A stretch of DNA of 13,413 bases from Halocafeteria seosinensis (lineage: Eukaryota; Sar; Bigyra; Bicosoecida): positions 1 through 13,413 of the forward strand of contig LVLI01000911.1 of assembly GCA_001687465.1 (NCBI GenBank). The letters run 5' to 3'. The position numbers and the translations under genes were made by a program. This document shows positions 8,935 to 13,413 of this stretch, piece by piece. The stretch's first letter is position 1, and every line of letters starts with the position of its first letter. The notes beneath the pieces are model-generated. The model ran no database searches. It was not told the origin of the DNA and saw only the letters and a list, made by a program, of their open reading frames with translations.

Positions 8935-9491
8935 TGACTTGCTGCCGGTGTGGGTAACGTAACTCTAGTGCTAGAGGCAGTCTGTGCGGTGCCGCGTTTG
9001 CGAGCTGACGTGCTTACCCAACTCTTTCCTCCAATACAGCTTTAATGAGTCCTGCGGGAACAAATCCAAGTAACCTCATCAGCCTTTCGAGGCCATCTAC
9101 AATGGCGCTGTCGATCATTGACATTGCCCCATTGTCCCATTGCCCGTTTCACCGTCAAGAACCACAGCCTTCCCAATCACGGAGCCCGCGACATCTCGCA
9201 TCTAATTATGAAGACACCTAACGGGGATTCTTGCACTCTGCTTCCAATAACTCAAATAACCAAACTATAGATAGCACGGCCTTGGAAGTGAGAGATTCTA
9301 TTTGCCGGGTATAGCTCTTTCTGCTTACTCCGGGGGCTCCCACCCTCGCCCGTCCAATTTGTGCTGCTTACGAAGCTCTTCCTCTCAGTCATACCACGGT
9401 ATAGACGCACAGTCTAAAACGGGTAGGTTCCTCGGAATCTATCAAGTGTAAAACCCAAATCATTTTTTCTTTACTCGGCAGCCAAGATTGA
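8935..9491. repeat. tandem direct repeat, copy B (partner 8310-8763), with insertion
   Basis: It matches copy A in two blocks. Between ttgcactc and gtgagag it carries about 45 extra bases (around 9238-9285) that include the 28-mer shared in inverse orientation with 21-48, and it is longer again around 9300-9395. On the minus strand 9014-9124 is a 36-residue frame starting MSMIDSAIVDGLERLMRLLG, related to copy A. It ends at a sequence (GTTGGGTAAGC) that would fit a splice donor. Confidence 0.85.
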
Positions 9492-10668
9492 GTAGGGAAG
9501 TCGTAGCGTCAGAATCATCGCCGTCATCAACAAAAGACGTAATGACTTGATTCCCGTACATCTGTTATTTCTGTGTATGGTAAGCCGCACAGAGAATAGG
9601 TGGCGTTGAAGAACATGTTCCGTAATGTGATCGTTTGGCAAGCTGACTGACGCTTTCTGGGAGACTCTAACGTATCGCTTCCTGAGTTGGGCTTAGAGAT
9701 TCCGTCAAAATAATACCCTTCAAACTAACCGCAGGGCTCTGTCTCCCACGAGTCCCCCGTTCTTCTGCATTGAATTTTTCTTGACGTTGTTTCTTTACAA
9801 ACCTGGGTTGACGATACAACCGCCATGAGAACGTCCAGAACATTGACTTGATTAGATGGTAGATTGCTCGTCCGGATCAATGACACCAACACCCCGGATG
9901 TCTAATGCGAAATTGACATTCGCCCTATCTTCCAATCTCTGCAATACTGTACACGTGTTCAGTTTCTTCTGGAATTTTTTCACGGAGCTCTTTTATATGC
10001 ATCCACACATCCTGCAAGGACAAATCTTCTCCCTTTCTACGTGTCATGTTCTCACCTCAAAAGGAAGTGTGCTTCGCAACACGGACACGTGTAGGTATCT
10101 CGCCAACTGTCCTACCCCCTTCCATCACAGATACCATATCACCGAGCCAGTGCATGAATCGGTCCGTTCATCATGGTTCATGGTTCGATGTAAACACCTT
10201 TGATGGGATGCTCACCTCACCACCAGCACAGCCCCCATCCAAATTGCTTGCAGGCCACAATGGAGATCTAAAGACCCGGAATAGAGTATTTGTACAAGTA
10301 CAGTCCTTCCAAGAAGGGAGTTGAATACTGTACATACCGTACAGTGTATTCTTTCTTGGGAGACCAGACGGATTTCTCAGGCTGTATTCTACTGTAATTG
10401 TCTAGCCAGCCAATACCGTACGTCTTTTTTGTTGTTGCATGCCTGGATTGCATCGGTTCAACCACCCCATTCGGTCTACAGGACAGGACAGTATTCTTGT
10501 GCATTGTCGAGCACCCATCTCCTCCACCATGTTGTGAAGGTCCCCCACCACAAGCCAGCTAGCCGGGAAGATTGGTAGCTCCATCCGGCGACGCCAGGAA
10601 GGAAGTAGGCCATCTCCCTGGTTCCTACTGCTTCCCCACATCATCTGTCTCTCAACCCTACGTGACGA
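9492..10668. other. no confident gene; short protein-like frames on the minus strand
   Basis: On the minus strand, 9925-10047 (40 residues, containing EDLSLQDVWMHIKELREK) and 9667-9843 (58 residues, starting MFWTFSWRLYRQP) read like protein but are short and unconnected. An overlapping plus frame (9856-10203) is open for 115 codons without features. The stretch contains tactgtacataccgtacagt at 10326-10345, part of a cluster of such words. I assign no product. Confidence 0.35.
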
Positions 10669-10754
10669 ATGGCAACGCCAACGCGGGGGGTAGATACTGT
10701 AGACCATTATGATTCATGTCGACGGAATGATTGTTTGGTAGTAGATCCGCCCGC

Positions 10755-11526
10755 TGGCATTGATTGGCCTTCGTCACGCTTCGTCTGGTAGGTCCAGAGA
10801 GTAGTGTGGAAGCCATGCTGAAGATGATCTGGGGAGAAAAACAAGGTAAACGAGACAAAGATACACGCCACGTTGTACGGTAGTAGACGCACCCACCGTT
10901 GAAGGAGGGATTGCCTTTGGGAGATATCTTGTCTAGTAAAGCGTTAGCGAAAGCCCAGACTGTACAGTACTCCGAAGGAAGCCACAATTAGCCGGAACTG
11001 GGCACTGACCAAAGCGTCTTCGTCGAGGTATCAAGGAAGACCTCTATCCCCACGCTTTCCCCAGTCGGCGTGGTATGGGAGCAACCCCTACCACTGATAC
11101 CAGCAATCTTCGAATCTTTGAATCTTAGCTACTAAACATGTTGTACAGTAAAGTGAGATACTGTTGGTACTGTACGGCGAGGCCAAGGTATCCTCGGAGT
11201 ACCATGGGCAAAGTTGTGGAACCACAATGAGCCTGCGTCAGAGCTAGCTGCAAGCGGAAACAGTACAAACTTGTGGACGCCATATCAGAGTATGATGAAG
11301 CCATTCGGCTTCCCAATGGAAAAAGATCCTTTCTTTAAAGAAAGCGGAAGTACAACGACTTCGAGGAAATTTGGGTCTTGCCAGAGAGAGTATGGACAAA
11401 GCGTTGAGGTTGGAACCACAGGACCCTGATACACTATATAGCATGGGGGATATATATTTGTCTCCGTCCGATACTTTCAGAAAGCTGGAGCAGCAGCCAC
11501 TACTTGTACTTGGAATAGCGTGTTGA
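10755..11526 (+). pseudogene. decayed TPR-repeat protein gene
   Basis: TPR repeats are about 34-residue helix pairs that bind protein partners. Here the frame starting at 11241 reads ELAASGN, the next frame (from 11264) reads YKLVDAISEYDEAIRL, and the third (from 11365) reads NLGLARESMDKALRLEPQ followed by DPDTLYSMGDIYL. The spacing and residues (GN, then Y, then AI..Y..AI.L; ALxLxPxDxDTLYxxG) are those of consecutive TPR units, split by shifts near 11262 and between 11336 and 11365. Upstream, frame zero reads protein-like pieces (SSVEAMLKMIWGEKQGKRD; SVFVEVSRKTSIPTLSP; VPWAKLWNHNEPASE) separated by stops at 10881, 10884, 10986, 11133 and 11154. A possible alternative exon (ATG 10669, ending at a GTAGGT donor at 10788) exists. 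Some stops could lie in introns, but the shifts inside the TPR units indicate a pseudogene. Confidence 0.5.
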
Positions 11527-12336
11527 GAGCTCTCCAAAGTGTCCCAAGTGTTTCTCCGGCTTGCAGACACGCATAAGTCACTGTCGATACTGATATGGAG
11601 CCTAAAAAAAGTGTTATATTGGGCGTCTTCCTCCATAAGACAGGCTCATCCTCAGCCTCCAACGAAGCAAACTCAAGGGATGCACAAGTCTTTCATCAAA
11701 CTGCTTCCCAAAGGGCGAGAAGAATTTACAGTTTTCGGCGTTCGCTTTCGACTCAACTTCCCTTCCTTAGCTAGCGCATAAGGCTTCGCAGGTCCCTCTC
11801 GTCGAGATCTACCTCAGGTGCTCAGCCTGAGTCGCTTTCACAGCTGCCCTACTCAGCTCCTCAAGATTATCATAGGCTACATTGTATTCTTCAGCTCTTG
11901 ACAAAACACTGGACACACCTCCGCAGCTATGCGCCACGCTGAAGTTCTCGTTCTTCCTGAGTTGTAACCTTGGCTACCGTTATTGCAAAACAGGCTGCAC
12001 CGGAATTTCGTCTGCCCTTTCGGTGACCTCAAACAGGATAGGCTCATGTCTCGAGTGTTGTTTCCGGAGTATCAATCCGTGATATCTTAGTAGAAAGAGC
12101 TTGTTCTTAGTTTACCAATTCTGCAGCAGTTATATGGTACTTACAAATCATCAGCAGAAGGTTCAGTAGTTTGCAACTTGTTCAGCTGGTTACTAACTCA
12201 AGTACACTCCGGTAAGCCAGTTAGCCAGTAGCAGTAGGGCGCATCCCCCGCTGATACAGCACCTAATCTCTTGCAGCAGCTTCAAACCAATTTTTTTTTA
12301 AGAAGCGCTGTTTGTCTCGTTTATCTTGCACATTGA
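11527..12336. other. no confident gene
   Basis: A plus frame at 11539-11781 (80 codons) follows the TPR remnant and could be part of its decayed C-terminus. On the minus strand between about 11810 and 12000 two frames read helical, coiled-coil-like text (TVAKVTTQEERELQRGA; EYNVAYDNLEELSRAA), each closed by stops. A run of T occurs near 12291. None of these supports a named product. Confidence 0.35.
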
Positions 12337-12663
12337 TTGTCTTGTTTTCCATTAAGGGGCATCCAGGGCCGAGCAAACTCGACAAATGTGAATTGCTTGG
12401 GTTGCGTAACAGGTACACTGTACAATCTGCTTCTCAGCTACAGCAAGCCCACGAGGGAGAGCATATTTGACCCTGCTTTGTTAGCTTTTTTCGTCTCGAA
12501 GCAATTAATATTCACTCGCTCCCCAGGAGTCTACGCCACTATCGACAGGCAGAGGCTCAGGAATCTCGTTGCCGACCGATATGTAGTCATACATATGTCC
12601 TGGATTACAGGACTGCTTGATCCATTCCAAGGGAAGACGTTCTTGTCAGAATGCGTCTACTGA
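12337..12663 (+). pseudogene. 108-codon open frame without a usable ATG; exon or gene remnant
   Basis: The frame is bounded by TGA at 12334-12336 and TGA at 12661-12663. It opens with TTG, and the only in-frame ATG is at 12595, near the end. The middle and C-terminal part read like real protein (SKPTRESIFDPALLAFF; VYATIDRQRLRNLVADRYVV; SWITGLLDPFQGK). A pyrimidine-rich stretch at 12310-12350 precedes it, as would precede an exon, but the following ATTAAG is not a standard CAG/TAG acceptor. It could be a 3' exon whose upstream exon is lost, or a truncated gene. I do not recognise the family with enough certainty to name it. Confidence 0.35.
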
Positions 12664-12701
12664 TAGTGACGGCGCTTAATGGTCTTCTAAGCCAGTGGTA
12701 T

Positions 12702-12756
12702 ACTGTAAGAGCTCAAAGCAACGTGTACTGTACTGGCTTCTCCGTGAGCGCGGCAA
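12702..12756 (+). repeat. inverted repeat, left arm (55 bp, perfect)
   Basis: It begins actgtaagagctcaaagc and ends gagcgcggcaa. Its exact reverse complement is 13009-13063; the match stops at 12701 and 12757. The arms are 252 bp apart. Confidence 0.97.
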
Positions 12757-12938
12757 GTGATCGGCAGCCGAACTTCGGTCCAAGTAGAGTAATGACGATA
12801 TTGGTTCCATAATAACAAATCAACAGCCGATTTTCCTCCAAATCCCTTAATTGTATCATACTGTACAGTGTACACAGGCGAAGACGCCACTTGTGAAGCT
12901 TGGCCGGCGAACTTCACAGGGAAGTCTGGTTGCCAATT

Positions 12939-13008
12939 TGCCAAAGCAGTCACACCTACTGTACGTTACGAGGTCTAGAGTAGCTGTTTGAGCATGAAAT
13001 CTCGCCCA
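12939..13008 (+). repeat. direct repeat, copy 1 (70 bp, perfect)
   Basis: It begins tgccaaagcagtcacacc and ends atctcgccca. It is identical to 13068-13137 (offset 129) and abuts the right inverted-repeat arm with no spacer. Confidence 0.97.
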
Positions 13009-13063
13009 TTGCCGCGCTCACGGAGAAGCCAGTACAGTACACGTTGCTTTGAGCTCTTACAGT
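13009..13063 (-). repeat. inverted repeat, right arm (55 bp, perfect)
   Basis: It begins ttgccgcgctcacgg and ends gctcttacagt. It is the exact reverse complement of 12702-12756, starts at the base after direct repeat copy 1, and ends 4 bp (gcaa) before direct repeat copy 2. Confidence 0.97.
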
Positions 13064-13067
13064 GCAA

Positions 13068-13137
13068 TGCCAAAGCAGTCACACCTACTGTACGTTACGA
13101 GGTCTAGAGTAGCTGTTTGAGCATGAAATCTCGCCCA
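13068..13137 (+). repeat. direct repeat, copy 2 (70 bp, perfect)
   Basis: Identical to 12939-13008. It is followed by aacatgcgg, whereas copy 1 is followed by the inverted arm. The plus-strand open frame leading off the right edge begins inside this copy (after TAG at 13110-13112). Confidence 0.97.
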
Positions 13138-13185
13138 AACATGCGGATGGTCAATGTGGGTATAGCCATGCTCTCAGGATTCTGA

Positions 13186-13413
13186 GAAAACGCAGTCGGG
13201 GAAATATGCTGAACAAGTCGGGCTTCGCCGCTGCGGATGTTTCCCGTTCGTGCGCTACAGCGCTTTCTACATTGTATACAGCAGAAGTGGGTATTGAGGA
13301 AGAAATCAGAGACCGTAACAGGTACTCGTTACTTAAACAGGAGTTTTCTCCCGAAGCCATACCAAGGTGTCGGACAGCAGCTACTCTACTGCTAGAGGCA
13401 GAAAGAACAAGGG
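13186..13413. repeat. direct repeat, right copy (partner 488-732), cut by window edge
   Basis: Same orientation as 488-732, starting gaaaacgcagtcggg and still matching at the last base (agaacaaggg). It lacks about 11 bases present near 530 in the left copy and has small indels near 13280. Confidence 0.9.
13206..13413 (+). CDS. partial open frame at right edge, probable fuller copy of the 561-755 remnant
   Basis: From ATG 13206 the frame is open for 69 codons to the window end, and it is open upstream as well, back to TAG 13110-13112 (about 100 codons in all). It starts MLNKSGFAAADVSRSC, then LSTLYTAEVGIEEEIRD, and matches the left remnant through LLLEAERTR. If the left copy is a guide, it would end about seven codons further on (ASKESST). 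The protein looks soluble and helical and no domain is recognised. The antisense frame 13151-13413 is also open for 87 codons, with a signal-peptide-like end (LVLSASSSR) whose start lies beyond the edge, so strand is uncertain. I prefer plus because its frame is longer and has a natural soluble-protein composition. By analogy with 795-3540, a GLUG-like gene could follow beyond the edge. Confidence 0.4.
   Translation, partial: MLNKSGFAAADVSRSCATALSTLYTAEVGIEEEIRDRNRYSLLKQEFSPEAIPRCRTAATLLLEAERTR

Noticed and set aside
11244-11636. 130-codon minus-strand ORF
   Set aside because: It is the antisense of the TPR remnant, whose residue pattern is specific. The minus frame has no domain.
12687-12953. 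88-codon minus-strand ORF starting MTALANWQPDF
   Set aside because: Part of it lies in the left inverted arm and its ATG lies in direct repeat copy 1. It has no domain and the frame is not kept in the duplicated copy.
12939-13137. Possible CRISPR-like or transposon array from the 70-bp repeats
   Set aside because: There are only two direct units, the spacer is an inverted copy of nearby sequence, and there are no associated genes or transposon termini.

Overview
The window looks like eukaryotic nuclear DNA from a stramenopile, most likely a pennate diatom of the Phaeodactylum type. This rests on the gene style: an extracellular GLUG-repeat protein with a Ser/Thr/Pro-rich tail, a mid-range base composition, and frequent TACTGTAC-type words. 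No species was verified. Gene density is low and much of the window appears to be decayed or duplicated sequence. There are no operons, tRNA or rRNA genes, or CRISPR arrays.

Layout. Bases 1-91 hold a possible repeat or LTR remnant, and 92-487 hold nothing I can name. Bases 488-732 are a direct repeat whose second copy runs off the right edge (13186-13413); both copies carry the same short open frames. Bases 795-3540 hold the one clear gene, a large secreted or surface protein with seven GLUG-type repeats and a Ser/Thr/Pro-rich C-terminus. It is broken by an apparent 8-nt deletion in its first repeat. Bases 3.9-9.5 kb hold no confident gene. They contain several diverged direct repeats in the same order and orientation (4022-4320 with 6642-6910, 5178-5301 with 7478-7587, and 8310-8763 with 8935-9491), with short open frames mostly on the minus strand, so this looks like an old, decaying tandem duplication.

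Bases 10755-11526 carry remnants of a tetratricopeptide-repeat (TPR) gene on the plus strand, spread over three frames with in-frame stops. Bases 12337-12663 are a 108-codon open frame with no usable ATG, possibly an exon or gene remnant. Bases 12702-13137 hold the most striking structure: perfect 55-bp inverted repeats, with the right arm lying between two perfect 70-bp direct repeats. The right edge (from 13113) has a plus-strand frame open for about 100 codons that leaves the window.

The genes do not form a pathway. The story is one surface-protein gene and its duplicated 5' flank in a rearranged, pseudogene-rich neighbourhood. Homology statements rest on reading by eye; no database search was possible.
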